NCBI GenBank assembly: GCA_031551775.1
Contig: JAVBND010000046.1
Coordinates: 69,533-133,532, forward strand
Origin: Anaerozeibacter sp031551775
GTDB taxonomy: Bacteria > Bacillota > Clostridia > Christensenellales > Aristaeellaceae
Direction: 5' to 3'
Length of the DNA stretch: 64,000 nucleotides
Under the pieces are notes generated by a model. The model searched no databases, was not told where the DNA came from, and saw only the letters and a program-made list of their open reading frames with translations. The translations under genes were made by a program, and so were the position numbers. Below are positions 17,373 through 26,733 of the stretch, piece after piece (the stretch's first letter is position 1; each line of letters opens with the position of its first letter).

Positions 17373-20300
17373 TTATTTCTTCACCGTGATCACGCAGGTG
17401 GTCTTTATGCCCTGCGCCGTCTTGACCGTGATCGTAGCTTTGCCCTTCTTAAGCGCGGTCACCAGACCGTTTTCCACTGCCGCGATGCCCGGTTTATTGC
17501 TCGTGAAGGAAAGGTCCGCCGCGTCGATTGCTTCGCCGTTTAGCGCCGCGGCAAGTTCGAGCGTCTCGCCCACCTTGAGCGTGGCCTTCTTATTGCTGAG
17601 CTCAAGCTTCATCGCGCTCGCCTTGACCGTCACCTGAACGGTCACGCGCTTGAGGTTTGCGCTCACCGCCGTGATCTTGCACTTTCCCGCGGCAACCGCC
17701 GTGATCCTGCCCGCCTGGTCAACCGTGGCGACCTTCGGGTTGCCGCTCAAATAGAATGCCTGCTTGTCAAGCGCCTTCTCGGGTTTGACGGTGGCGGCAG
17801 CGTATGCCGTTTCACCAACGGTCAGGGTAAGCTTCTTTTTATCAAGCACAATCTTGACGGGCAGTTCAGCCTTTTCGCGCACGTTGAGCTTGATCGTGTA
17901 GGTTTCGCCCGCCGCAAGCACCCGCTCGCCCACCACAAGCGCCGCCTTGGAGGTGGATTCCACCTTGTACACAAGATCCGTCGCGCCCAGCGCAAGCGCC
18001 TTCACCTGCTTGCCGCTCTTGTTGAGCTCGGCGACCGCGCCGTCACGCACCGACCAGGTCCCGGTATAGCCGTCCATCTTGGGCAGCACCAGCGCCTTTC
18101 CCACCTGAACCGCCAGCACCTTGATCCCCAGGTCGATGCCGTCCGCACCGAGCGGATCTGCGGGACCCGCGGGATCCGGCGCGTCGGAGGAAACCGTTAC
18201 GGTGCAGGCTGCGCTCTGCCCGTTCGCCGCCCCTGTGATGGTGGCCGTGCCTTCGCCAACCGCGCTCACCAAGCCGTTGGCGTCAACCGTCGCAACCTTC
18301 CCGTCGGAAGTAGACCAGGTTACGCCCTCCTCGCTCGCGCTTAGCTGCTCCGTCGCGCCCGGTTTAAGGGCAAGGGTTGCGGGGGATACCGTCAGGGTCG
18401 CCGCCGGAACTTCGAACGACGATTTGCTCGTTTCGCGCGCCGTGAAGTGCGCGGGGCCCGCCACCTCAAAGGAAATGGTCGTATCACTTGCCGTGCCGGT
18501 CTTGAGCTTCAACCCGGCGGGGATCTCCCAGCGTCCGAACGTCTCGGACAGGGCTGTCAGCGTAACCGTCTCGCCCTTCTTGGCGTAGTGCGAACCGGTC
18601 AGGTTGGTTTCATTGATCGAGGCGCTGCCCGTCACCGTAACGGCGTAGGTCGCGGCGTTTTCGACGACGCCCTTGTCGGTCTCATCTTTGACTTTCGCGC
18701 CCTCGTCCAGCTTGATGCCCTCGGTCGCAACGCTTACATCCGCACCCTTGGCCACATCGAGTTCCGCGCCCTTTTGCACGGTGATCGATGCGTTGCCCGT
18801 TACGCCCACATGCGCGCTTTCGGAGATATTCAGCGTTCCTTTGGAAACCACGATTTCGCCCTCGTTGGCCACCGTGCCGGTGACGTTGAGCGTCCCCTCG
18901 TTCTTGAGCGCGCCGGTGTTGGTCACGGTGCCGGCGGCGTCCATCTTGCCGGTGTTTTCCATGGTGCCGTTGTTGGCCACCGTGCCGGTGACGTTAAGCG
19001 CTCCCTCATTCTTAAGCGCGCCGTTGTCGGCGACGGTTACCGTGCCTGCGGCCTGCATCGTTCCCGTGCCCTTGTTGTCCAACGCGCCGCTCACCTCGAG
19101 CGTCGCGCCGACGGGTACCGTCAGCGCACCCTCGTTCTTGAGCGCGCCGACGACGGTAACCGTGCCTGCCGCCTGCATCGTTCCCGTACCCTTGTTGTCC
19201 AATTCGCCGCTCACCGCGAGCGTCGCACCGGCGGGTACCGTCAACGCTCCCTCATTGTTGAGCGCGCCGGCGACGGTAACCGTACCTGCCGCCTGCATCG
19301 TTCCCGTACCCTTGTTGTCCAACGTACCGCTCACCGCAAGCGTCGCACCGGTCGGTACCGTCAGCGTCCCTTCGTTCTTGAGCGCGCCGTTTACATTGAG
19401 CGTCACGTTCTGGGGAACGGTAATCGTCGTGGTCACGGGCACTTCCAGTGTCACGTTGGCCGGAACCGTGGTCGTCTCGCTCAGCGTCACGGCCGCCGCG
19501 GTCACCGTAACCTTTGCCGCCTGAGAATCGCTCGCGTTGTCGCTCAGCGCGGTCGAAACCGTGTGGTAGAACGAAACCGCTCCGTTTGATCCCGATCCGG
19601 TGTTGGCCGTCGCCACGCTGCCATCGACCGACACTTGCCCGGTAGCCGCCGGGGGCATCTGCACCACGTCTTCTGCGCCGTTCATGGTGATGTTCAATTG
19701 CACCGCATCTGGGATCGATTTGATGATCACGCGCCCGTCCACGCACTCGATGTCCGCTCCGCCGGCCGTGTAGCTGCCGTTCTTGGTGATCGCGACGCCG
19801 CTGATCACGACCGTGTGGGGCGAGCCGTTTTGAATGCCGACCGCGCCCGTATAATCAAGGGTACCGCTCCCGGCAAGGGTGAGCGTGCCGCCGCGCGGCA
19901 CCGCGATCGCCGGATCGGCATTGGCGATGGCCAGCTTGTGCCCGTTGGTGTCAATCGTCATCTCCTTGGCCCCGACGTTGAGCGGGGTTGCGGCGGTATA
20001 CGTCCAGTCGGAGCCGAGCGACAGCGTCCCCTTGTCCGGCACGTTGTCAAACGCGCCCTGAATCGTGGCGTTGGCGTTCGTCCCGGCGGGATCGTAAAAG
20101 TACGCGCCGTTCCTGGCCGAAGCCTTGTCCAACTGGTTCTCTACATACGCGCCGTTGTTGGCCTGGCTCAGGGCGTCGATTCCCTTGTAGCGGTTGACCG
20201 TGTTGCCCGCCGCCGCCGCGATCACGCAGATGTCCAGGAAGTTGTCCTCGAATGTGTTGTTCGTGAGCACCGCGAGCGCGGTGCCGCACACCACCCAACC

Positions 20301-20918
20301 GCGCGACCCGGTCACACGGTTGCGCGCAACCTCGCCGACCTGGTCGCCGTTGATGTAGGCGGGCTGGCGCAAGTTGGCGATGGTGTTGTCCGTGATCCGG
20401 TAATCCTTCGCACCCGCGTACACTTCAATCGCGCGGGTCGTGTTGCCGCTCTTCGCCCTGCCGTTTGACCCATCCCAGTTGTACCCCGCCCAGTCGAAGG
20501 CGCAGCGGGTCACAATGCCGTTTGTCTGCAAACCTACGATGTTCTGCGCCGTATCGTCGGTTTTGACGATGGTGAGCCCATTAAGCGCCGCGCCGTTTGA
20601 GAGCAAGAAAATGCGCACATTTTTGCCGCTTACGTTGACCTTGGCGCCCGAGGCGGCGGTGATGGTCACCGGCTTATCGAAGGCATAGCTTTTGCTCAGC
20701 GCGATATCCTTTTCAACGACGATTCTCGCGCACGAATCCCTGAGGGCATAGGCTTCGTCGAAAGTCGCGAACGAGTAAGTGCCGCCTTCGTTCACAAGCT
20801 CCACCCGCACCGCGTCGCCCGTATTGCGCAAGCCGCCTTCCCCCTCCGCCCAAGCCCCCTGTCCCAGCATCAACGCCAACACGACCGCCAGAACAATCAA
20901 TACCGCCCTGCGCTTCAT
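17373..20918 (-). CDS. Large secreted repeat protein: beta-helix, 40-residue repeats, three Big_2 Ig-like domains
   Basis: This is an exported protein of 1181 residues. The ATG at 20918 follows GGAGGG. Residues 1-25 form a signal peptide ending GAWA. A right-handed beta-helix-like region follows (about 40-300). A long Thr/Val/Asn/Gly-rich section (about 470-730) contains repeats such as LDNKGTGTMQAAGTVTV and ALKNEG. It is followed by three bacterial Ig-like (Big_2) domains; the motifs VATVDANGLVSAVGEGTATI, VATVDQAGRITAVAAGK and IAAVENGLVTALKKGKATI mark them. No LPXTG sorting motif or S-layer domain is seen, so the mode of anchoring is unknown. A role in adhesion or cell-surface structure is likely. 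Confidence 0.85.
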   Translation of the reverse strand: MKRRAVLIVLAVVLALMLGQGAWAEGEGGLRNTGDAVRVELVNEGGTYSFATFDEAYALRDSCARIVVEKDIALSKSYAFDKPVTITAASGAKVNVSGKNVRIFLLSNGAALNGLTIVKTDDTAQNIVGLQTNGIVTRCAFDWAGYNWDGSNGRAKSGNTTRAIEVYAGAKDYRITDNTIANLRQPAYINGDQVGEVARNRVTGSRGWVVCGTALAVLTNNTFEDNFLDICVIAAAAGNTVNRYKGIDALSQANNGAYVENQLDKASARNGAYFYDPAGTNANATIQGAFDNVPDKGTLSLGSDWTYTAATPLNVGAKEMTIDTNGHKLAIANADPAIAVPRGGTLTLAGSGTLDYTGAVGIQNGSPHTVVISGVAITKNGSYTAGGADIECVDGRVIIKSIPDAVQLNITMNGAEDVVQMPPAATGQVSVDGSVATANTGSGSNGAVSFYHTVSTALSDNASDSQAAKVTVTAAAVTLSETTTVPANVTLEVPVTTTITVPQNVTLNVNGALKNEGTLTVPTGATLAVSGTLDNKGTGTMQAAGTVTVAGALNNEGALTVPAGATLAVSGELDNKGTGTMQAAGTVTVVGALKNEGALTVPVGATLEVSGALDNKGTGTMQAAGTVTVADNGALKNEGALNVTGTVANNGTMENTGKMDAAGTVTNTGALKNEGTLNVTGTVANEGEIVVSKGTLNISESAHVGVTGNASITVQKGAELDVAKGADVSVATEGIKLDEGAKVKDETDKGVVENAATYAVTVTGSASINETNLTGSHYAKKGETVTLTALSETFGRWEIPAGLKLKTGTASDTTISFEVAGPAHFTARETSKSSFEVPAATLTVSPATLALKPGATEQLSASEEGVTWSTSDGKVATVDANGLVSAVGEGTATITGAANGQSAACTVTVSSDAPDPAGPADPLGADGIDLGIKVLAVQVGKALVLPKMDGYTGTWSVRDGAVAELNKSGKQVKALALGATDLVYKVESTSKAALVVGERVLAAGETYTIKLNVREKAELPVKIVLDKKKLTLTVGETAYAAATVKPEKALDKQAFYLSGNPKVATVDQAGRITAVAAGKCKITAVSANLKRVTVQVTVKASAMKLELSNKKATLKVGETLELAAALNGEAIDAADLSFTSNKPGIAAVENGLVTALKKGKATITVKTAQGIKTTCVITVKK
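19030..19386. repeat. Three in-frame 120-bp tandem repeats inside the surface-protein gene
   Basis: Three units of 120 bp are strongly alike in DNA, for example CATCGTTCCCGT at 19036, 19156 and 19276. Each encodes 40 residues of the type DNKGTGTMQAAGTVTV. High DNA identity implies recent duplication, so copy number may vary between strains. Confidence 0.9.
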
Positions 20919-21091
20919 ACTGAAACCCTCCGTTTTCTTCGTAACCGTCGCCTTCACGGCGCGCGATGTTTTCTTCGCGGGCTTTCCCGCCCGCCTCTCT
21001 TGCTGTCCATACATTACCACCTTTCCCGCTTATTGGGCGTGATATTGCTTTTTATGGCCCGTTTTACGCTTTTGGCGTCAATTCTTTATAC

Positions 21092-21132
21092 AACGCAAAC
21101 GGACGCCCGGCAATGGGACGTCCGTTTGCGTT
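21092..21132 (-). terminator. Strong hairpin downstream of the YdcF-like gene
   Basis: A 14-bp perfect stem (21092-21105 with 21119-21132), extended by CCC with GGG in the loop, lies 19 bases past the YdcF-like stop and before the surface-protein gene. The minus-strand side lacks a clear T run, so termination may be partial. Confidence 0.55.
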
Positions 21133-21151
21133 CAACTCCGCGTTTCTATTC

Positions 21152-21772
21152 TTACTTGAACAAGCGCTGCTGCGCGTAATACTTCACCCAACTCAGCGCT
21201 TCCTTGACCCTTGCGATGGCTCGGTTGTGCCACAGGTCCGGGCCCGGCGCGGGATAGGGCGCTGCGTTGACATCCGCGTCTTCAGCCAGCCACATGGCGC
21301 GGCGGATGTGGTAGTCGCTGGTCACCACCAGCGCCTTGCCCATACCGTGCTCTTCCATGATCCCGCGCGCGTTGGTCAGATTTTCAAAGGTGTCGGTTGA
21401 TTGGTCTTCAAGATAAACCGCGTCCTCGGGCACGCCTTGCCGGATCAGGTAGTCCGCCATGGCGCGCGCCTCGGTCATGGGCTCGTCGCCGCCGCGCGCG
21501 CCGCACACAATGAACGCGGGCGCCAGATTCTGTTTATATGCGGCGTAGCCCGCTTCAATCCGGTGCTCAAGCGTCGTTGAAAGTTCGCCGTCGGGCATCA
21601 CCCGCGCGCCCAGGACCACGATGACATCGGCGCGCTGGGCCGGATAATCGGCTTTTGACGTGATGTGTACCAGCGCGACCAGCGTGAGCCCTATGGCAAG
21701 CCCAACGCCCAGGATGACCAGCGCCACCTTCTTTGCCACCTTTCGAGCCTTGTTTCCCTTTTTTTCAGACAT
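21152..21772 (-). CDS. YdcF/SanA-family (DUF218) membrane-anchored protein
   Basis: This is a protein of 206 residues with one N-terminal membrane segment (about 17-38) after a basic start. The rest is the DUF218 domain: DVIVVLGARV near 49, ARAMADYLIRQGVPEDAVYLEDQSTDTFENL, and VVTSDYHIRRAMW. Members of this family affect envelope permeability and peptidoglycan or lipid-carrier metabolism, but the reaction is not settled. Its start overlaps the PHP gene by 8 bp. The run gltX, ATP-grasp, PHP and this gene looks like one operon. Confidence 0.88.
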   Translation of the reverse strand: MSEKKGNKARKVAKKVALVILGVGLAIGLTLVALVHITSKADYPAQRADVIVVLGARVMPDGELSTTLEHRIEAGYAAYKQNLAPAFIVCGARGGDEPMTEARAMADYLIRQGVPEDAVYLEDQSTDTFENLTNARGIMEEHGMGKALVVTSDYHIRRAMWLAEDADVNAAPYPAPGPDLWHNRAIARVKEALSWVKYYAQQRLFK

Positions 21773-22466
21773 GATACGCTCCCTTGAGGGTCTCGACCAC
21801 CCGCGCTTTGCGGGTTTTGAGGGCTTCGATCAGCCCCTTCACATCGTGCACCGGCCACGGCAATTCCATCGCGCCCTGATCGACTTCATCGACCGCGTGC
21901 GCATCGGAACCCGCCACCTGAATGAGGCGGTTTTCAAGCGCCATTTGAAGCGCGCGCGCGTCCCAATCGTGATGGCCCGCGTGGCGGCCGTTGTACACCT
22001 CGAACGCGTCGTAGAGCTTGGGCCGGGGCGCAAACGGCTCGATGTAGTATGCCTTGCGGAAGGGATGCGCGTGGGTCAAGAACGCCCCCGCCGCGCGCGT
22101 TTGACTGACATAGCGGTCAATGTCCCACTCGGCCACGTCCGGGTGCGCAAGCAAAAACTCCTCACCCAGGCCGTAGGTCAATACCTCCGGCCCGTCCGTG
22201 TTGGTCTCCCAGCCGAAAAGTACCGTCACGCCCAGCCGGTCGCCTTCTTTTTTGGCCGCGCGATAGCCCTTCATCAGGCAGTTGACCTTTTCCTCCCACG
22301 GCGCGATGTGCGGGCAATTGATGTTGGCGTTAAAGAAATGATCGGTCACCACCACCAGCTTGTAGCCCGCCTGATGGCACGCGCGAATCATTTGGGCGCC
22401 GCCCGCCTTTCCGCAAGCGCTCGATTCGGCGGTGTGCAGGTGCAATTGCGCAAAGAAACCACTCAT
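21765..22466 (-). CDS. PHP-domain metal-dependent phosphoesterase
   Basis: This is a cytosolic protein of 233 residues with the PHP metal motifs in order: HLHT (residue 9), TDH near 42, E in FGWE, HAHPFRKA near 133, GRHAGHHD and GSDAHAVDE near 193. Such proteins hydrolyse phosphoesters with bound metal ions. It overlaps the ATP-grasp gene by 4 bp at its start and the YdcF-like gene by 8 bp at its end. The specific substrate is unknown; the neighbouring cell-envelope-type genes suggest a glycopolymer precursor, which is inference. Confidence 0.87.
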   Translation of the reverse strand: MSGFFAQLHLHTAESSACGKAGGAQMIRACHQAGYKLVVVTDHFFNANINCPHIAPWEEKVNCLMKGYRAAKKEGDRLGVTVLFGWETNTDGPEVLTYGLGEEFLLAHPDVAEWDIDRYVSQTRAAGAFLTHAHPFRKAYYIEPFAPRPKLYDAFEVYNGRHAGHHDWDARALQMALENRLIQVAGSDAHAVDEVDQGAMELPWPVHDVKGLIEALKTRKARVVETLKGAYHV

Positions 22467-23392
22467 TTGGACGCCTCCCGATTGATTGGGATCAGGTCGC
22501 CCATGTGTTCTTCAAACGCGCGGGGCCTGAATACTTCCATGCCAAACCCGTGGAAAAAGGTCATTTCCCCAAAGTATACTACGCCTTCCACTTCGTACAG
22601 GTCAATGCGGATGTGCCGTATGCCCTTTGAGAGCTTGCGCGCGACCGCCAGCATTTCATCTAGGCGCTCAGGGCGCTTGACTTCCCCCGCGTATCCGGGA
22701 TGGCGGTTGAACATGTCCTGGCGCACCCAGTTGGTATCGTAGAAATTGCGCGTGTGGTTGGTGTAGCGGTCCACATCCACGATGATGTACTTCGGTTCCC
22801 CGTCAAAGCAGAGGAACTTGTAATCATAGGGCACGCCGCCGTTTTTGCCTTCAAGAAACCGCTCGATCAAAACGCGCGGCGCGATCCCCTTGTAGGGCCA
22901 CTCGCGGCTGAGATAAAACCAATCGCCCTTCATCCATCCCGCGATCTTCGCCCGCTCGCGCGCAATCGCCCCTTCGTCCTTGCGCCCGTCCTGGATGATG
23001 TTGGCGGACGAGCCATGCGTGCATTTCAGGACGTATTTCCCAGGCAACCGATCCCACGCTATGTCTTCTTCGCGGTCGTAGCGCGCGATTTCGGGAATCA
23101 GGTATTGCGCCCCCGCGACTTCCTTTACATAATCGCGCACGGCGATCTTGTCAACAAAAGTCCTGTACCGCTCGTCCCGGTCGTAGAGCTTGATCCATTG
23201 CAGCTTTTCGTTGTACAGCCGCGGGTTTTTAAGGTTCAGGCGCCGTCCCAGCTTCAAATAATACTGAACCTTGAGAAACGCCTCGTCCGGCACCCAGTCG
23301 AGCAAGCGTCTGCGCGCAAGGCCGCTCATTTTATTGAACAAAAACACGCGCAGTTTCCATAAGCCCCGGGGTTCGGTTACCGTTTGCGCCAT
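22463..23392 (-). CDS. TupA-like ATP-grasp protein
   Basis: This is a protein of 309 residues of the TupA-like ATP-grasp family, which appears in capsule, teichuronopeptide and exopolysaccharide clusters. Visible features are NPRLYNEKLQWIKLYDRD, VLKCTHGSSANII (ATP-binding Lys and Gly loop), YDYKFLCFDGEPKYI and the metal-binding end HIRIDLYEVEGVVYFGEMTF. It likely forms an amide or peptide-like bond on an envelope polymer. The start lies 1 bp past the gltX stop, and the end overlaps the PHP gene, so it is co-transcribed with both. Confidence 0.87.
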   Translation of the reverse strand: MAQTVTEPRGLWKLRVFLFNKMSGLARRRLLDWVPDEAFLKVQYYLKLGRRLNLKNPRLYNEKLQWIKLYDRDERYRTFVDKIAVRDYVKEVAGAQYLIPEIARYDREEDIAWDRLPGKYVLKCTHGSSANIIQDGRKDEGAIARERAKIAGWMKGDWFYLSREWPYKGIAPRVLIERFLEGKNGGVPYDYKFLCFDGEPKYIIVDVDRYTNHTRNFYDTNWVRQDMFNRHPGYAGEVKRPERLDEMLAVARKLSKGIRHIRIDLYEVEGVVYFGEMTFFHGFGMEVFRPRAFEEHMGDLIPINREASK

Positions 23393-23393
23393 C

Positions 23394-24839
23394 TTACGCC
23401 TCCAGCTTGGCTATGGACGAATCCATGCGCTTGAGCGTCTCTTCCTTGCCGAGCAAGTAAGCGATCTCGATCGCGCCGCCGGGCGTTGACGCGCGTCCTG
23501 AAATCGCGATGCGCAGCGGCCACAGCGCTTGGCCGGTCTTCATGCCAAGTGCCGCGACAGATGCCATGACGGCGTCGTGGATGCCGGTCTCGGAGAAATC
23601 ATCGATCCCCGCGATCACCGGCCGCAGCTTTTTCAGCGCGTCAAGCGCAACCGCACAATCGGTCTTCATCTTCTTGTGGGTGTAAAGCTCGTTGTCAAAC
23701 TCCGGCATTTCGTGAAGGAAATCCACCATGCCCGGGATCTGATTGAGCACCTCGGTGCGCGTGTGCAAGAGCTGTGCAACGCGCTTCAGGTCAAATGCAT
23801 TCTCATCAAGCGCCCCCTTGAGCCACGGCTCGGCCTTCTCAAAGAATTCCTCAGGCGAAAGCTTCTTCATGTATTCTGAATTGAACCAGGTGAGCTTGTT
23901 CATATCGAAGATCGAAGGCGACTTGTTGAGGCCCTCAAGGTCAAAGACTTCCTCAAGCTCTTTAAGGCTAAAGAACTCGCGCTCGCTCCTCGGGCTCCAG
24001 CCGAGCAAGGCGATGAAGTTGATGACGGCGTCCTTGAGGTAACCCTGATCCATCAAGTCCTCAAACGAAGGATCGCCGTAGCGCTTGCTGAGCTTGCGCG
24101 TGGCGTCGCGCATGACGACAGGCAGGTGCACGTAGACGGGCGGCTGCCAGCCAAAGGATTCATAGAGCAGGTTGTACTTGGGCGCGCTCGACAAGTACTC
24201 GGTGCCGCGCATGACATGGGTGATGCCCATGGTGTGGTCGTCGATGACATTGGCGAAGTTGTAGGTTGGCAGGCCGTCAGCCTTGATGAGCACGTTGTCG
24301 TCAAGGGTCCCGCAATCGACCTCGACATGCCCGTACAGCGCATCGTCAAAGGACGCCTTGCCATGAAGCGGCACGTTCTGGCGAATGACGTAGGACTCGC
24401 CCGCGTCAAGGCGGCGCGCAACCTCGGCCTTGTCCATATGGAGGCAATGCTTGTCATACTTGAAGGTCTCGCCCTTCTTCTCGGTCTCGGCGCGCGCCGC
24501 ATCGAGCCGCTCCTTGGTGCAAAAACAATAGTACGCCCCGCCCTTTTCGACGAGCTCCTTGGCGTAGGGCAGGTAGAGGCCCTTGCGCTGGGTCTGGATG
24601 TAGGGGCCGTAATCGCCGCCGACGTCCGGGCCCTCGTCATAGGTAAGCCCCGCAAGGCGAAGCGACTGGTAAATCTTGTCCACCGCGCCCGGCACTTCGC
24701 GTTCCTGGTCGGTATCCTCAATGCGCAGAATGAACGTGCCGCCCGTTTTGCGCGCGAACAGGTAGGTATAAAGCGCCGTGCGCAAGCCGCCCAGGTGCAG
24801 GTACCCCGTGGGGCTGGGCGCGAAACGAGTGCGTACCAT
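23394..24839 (-). CDS. gltX: Glutamyl-tRNA synthetase
   Basis: This class I aminoacyl-tRNA synthetase of 481 residues charges tRNA-Glu. The HIGH-type motif is in APSPTGYLHLGGLRTALY at the start, and the KMSKS-type motif is RKLSKRYGD near residue 243. RIEDTDQEREV follows the first motif as expected. The length is normal. It has its own sigma-A type promoter in the gap shared with the divergent glycosylase gene and leads an operon of four genes. Confidence 0.97.
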   Translation of the reverse strand: MVRTRFAPSPTGYLHLGGLRTALYTYLFARKTGGTFILRIEDTDQEREVPGAVDKIYQSLRLAGLTYDEGPDVGGDYGPYIQTQRKGLYLPYAKELVEKGGAYYCFCTKERLDAARAETEKKGETFKYDKHCLHMDKAEVARRLDAGESYVIRQNVPLHGKASFDDALYGHVEVDCGTLDDNVLIKADGLPTYNFANVIDDHTMGITHVMRGTEYLSSAPKYNLLYESFGWQPPVYVHLPVVMRDATRKLSKRYGDPSFEDLMDQGYLKDAVINFIALLGWSPRSEREFFSLKELEEVFDLEGLNKSPSIFDMNKLTWFNSEYMKKLSPEEFFEKAEPWLKGALDENAFDLKRVAQLLHTRTEVLNQIPGMVDFLHEMPEFDNELYTHKKMKTDCAVALDALKKLRPVIAGIDDFSETGIHDAVMASVAALGMKTGQALWPLRIAISGRASTPGGAIEIAYLLGKEETLKRMDSSIAKLEA

Positions 24840-24891
24840 GTCGATCGTCTCCTTTTTATCGTCAGCGTCTGAGCGTTTTTTCTTAAAATAT

Positions 24892-24919
24892 AGTATACCA
24901 CGCGTCGGTTAACTTTCAA
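24892..24919 (-). promoter_or_regulatory. Promoter of gltX
   Basis: On the minus strand TTGAAA (24914-24919) and TATACT (24892-24897) are separated by 16 bases. The start codon follows about 50 bases later. Confidence 0.65.
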
Positions 24920-24976
24920 ACGCCCGGGCGATTGTTTTGACTTGGGGCGGGGATTGTTTGATTCAAGCGAATGAAC

Positions 24977-25005
24977 TTGACAGGGCCACGGGTGGGTTGT
25001 ACTAT
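24977..25005 (+). promoter_or_regulatory. Promoter of the OGG1-type glycosylase gene
   Basis: TTGACA (24977-24982), a 17-base spacer and TACTAT (25000-25005) form a good sigma-A promoter 48 bases before the ATG. Confidence 0.65.
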
Positions 25006-25053
25006 ATATTTCGCGCAACGCGCGACAAACTTACAACAAACAAGGAAGAAGAA

Positions 25054-25920
25054 ATGAACGTACAATGGAAGGGCGGCGTGCTGAAAATCGCCGGGACGGC
25101 ACTTGACCCAAACCTTACCCTGATCGACAGCGCGCAGTGTTTTACATGGCGCGAAGCGCAAGGGCGGTATTACGCGGCGCTGTTTGACCGCGCAATCTGC
25201 CTGGAACAGATCGGGGACGCGCTGCTGGTCTCCCCCGTCGCGGAGGATGAAATCGAGGATTTCCTTCATTACTTTGATCTGATGCGCGATTATGGCGCGC
25301 TTCGGGACCGCTTGACCGCGCACCCGGCGGCGCTTCGCGCGCTTGAATGCCTGCCGGGCCTCAAAATCCTCAACCAGCCGCCCTGGGAAACGCTTTTGTC
25401 CTTCATCATTTCGGCCAACAACAACGTTGGCCGCATTCGCCGCCTGGTATGGCTGCTGGGCGCGCAGTTCGGCGCGGCGTATACGCTTGACTCTCTGACG
25501 CTAAACGCGCTTCCAAGCCCGGAAGCGCTGGCGGAGGTCGGCGAGTCGGCGCTTCGGGACCTGGGCTTTGGTTACCGCGCGCCCTACCTGATCGATACCG
25601 CACGGATGGTGGCGGCGGGTTTTCCGCTTGAGGAACTATCTCAAATGCCCTACGAAAAGGCGCACGCGCTTTTGCAAAAGCTTCCGGGCGTGGGGCCGAA
25701 GGTGGCGGACTGCGTGCTGCTGTTCGGGTGCGGGCACGCCTCGGCGTTTCCGGTGGACGTATGGGTGGAGCGGCTGATGCGCGCGTGGTTTCCTGAACTC
25801 GCGCAGGCAAGGACCCGCGCCGCGCTCGCCTCGGCCGCGCGCGAACTGCTCGGCGAGAACGCGGGCCTCATCCAGCAATTTCTGTTCCACTGCGCACGAT
25901 GCGGCATCATGGAATTGTAA
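25054..25920 (+). CDS. ogg: 8-oxoguanine DNA glycosylase/AP lyase, OGG1 type
   Basis: This is a base-excision repair enzyme of 288 residues. It has the OGG N-terminal beta domain (SAQCFTWRE), then SFIISANNNVGRI, and the helix-hairpin-helix LQKLPGVGPKVADCVLLFG with the predicted catalytic Lys. It is followed by the conserved Asp in FPVDVWVERLM. This matches eukaryotic-like OGG1 and its clostridial homologues rather than MutY or Nth: no 4Fe-4S cysteine loop is present. The ATG at 25054 is preceded by AGGAAGAAG; the longer open frame upstream overlaps the promoter and is rejected. Confidence 0.92.
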   Translation: MNVQWKGGVLKIAGTALDPNLTLIDSAQCFTWREAQGRYYAALFDRAICLEQIGDALLVSPVAEDEIEDFLHYFDLMRDYGALRDRLTAHPAALRALECLPGLKILNQPPWETLLSFIISANNNVGRIRRLVWLLGAQFGAAYTLDSLTLNALPSPEALAEVGESALRDLGFGYRAPYLIDTARMVAAGFPLEELSQMPYEKAHALLQKLPGVGPKVADCVLLFGCGHASAFPVDVWVERLMRAWFPELAQARTRAALASAARELLGENAGLIQQFLFHCARCGIMEL

Positions 25921-25938
25921 AAAGCGGCGCGCCGTCCG

Positions 25939-26733
25939 CTACGGTCGCGTTTCCCCCGCATCGCCCAGCTCGGCGCAAATGATGTTTGGCGCCACGGCCC
26001 CGAGGGCCGACAGGTCCTGGGGCGGGCAGCGGTTGTCGGTAATCAGCGTTTGGATGGCGCTCAGCGGGCAGATCAGCGTGAAGCCCGTGCGGTTGATTTT
26101 GCTGTGGTCGGCCACCACAATGCTGTGCTTGGCCCGCTCCACCATCATGCGGTCGATGATGGCTTCGTCCGCGTGATAGGTGGTGATGCCGCCCACCGCA
26201 CTCACGCCGTCGAGGGTCAGGATCGCGTGATCCGCCTGATATTTCGCCAGCTGATCCTGGGCGTCGCCGCCGCAGATGAAACCGTACTGCACGTTCAGTT
26301 CTCCGCCCAGGAGGATCACGCGAAAGCCGGGAACATCGCTCAGCTCGGTCGCGATGGCGATGGAACTTGTGACGATGTTCAGGTTCTTAAGCCCCCGCAG
26401 CTCCCGGGCAACCTCAAGGGTCGTGGTGCCGGAATTGATGAAGAGGGTGTCTCCGTTTTGGATCAGTTTCACGCATGCCCGGGCGATCGCCTGCTTTTCG
26501 GGAAGGTTTGACACATTGCCTTCCCGGGCCGCGAGGCGTACCTTCGCTATCGCGCCGCCGGACACCCGCTCAAGCTTGCCGCTGCCCTCCAAGGCTTTCA
26601 AATCCGTACGGATCGTCGCCTGGGTCGCGCCCAACTGGTCGCTCAACTGCTTGACATATACGTGCCCCGTCCGGTCCAGAACATCCAATATCTTTTTCCT
26701 GCGCGCGTCAATCTTAAGCTCGGCGGATGCCAT
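25939..26733 (-). CDS. DeoR-family transcriptional regulator
   Basis: This is a regulator of 264 residues. The N-terminal winged helix reads KILDVLDRTGHVYVKQLSDQLGATQATIRTDLKALEGSGKL in parts, and the C-terminal sensor is the DeoRC sugar-phosphate domain (LFINSGTTTLEVAREL, VIADH-like VVADHSKINRTG). It overlaps the SIS gene by 20 bp, so the two form one minus-strand transcript divergent from the kinase operon. It probably senses a sugar phosphate made by that operon and represses both promoters. Confidence 0.92.
   Translation of the reverse strand: MASAELKIDARRKKILDVLDRTGHVYVKQLSDQLGATQATIRTDLKALEGSGKLERVSGGAIAKVRLAAREGNVSNLPEKQAIARACVKLIQNGDTLFINSGTTTLEVARELRGLKNLNIVTSSIAIATELSDVPGFRVILLGGELNVQYGFICGGDAQDQLAKYQADHAILTLDGVSAVGGITTYHADEAIIDRMMVERAKHSIVVADHSKINRTGFTLICPLSAIQTLITDNRCPPQDLSALGAVAPNIICAELGDAGETRP

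Noticed and set aside
19030..19386. CRISPR-like array
   Set aside because: The 120-bp units are contiguous, in-frame coding repeats without spacers.
24840..25053. tRNA gene or T-box upstream of gltX
   Set aside because: No cloverleaf and no T-box bulge sequence were found; the gap is explained by two divergent promoters.
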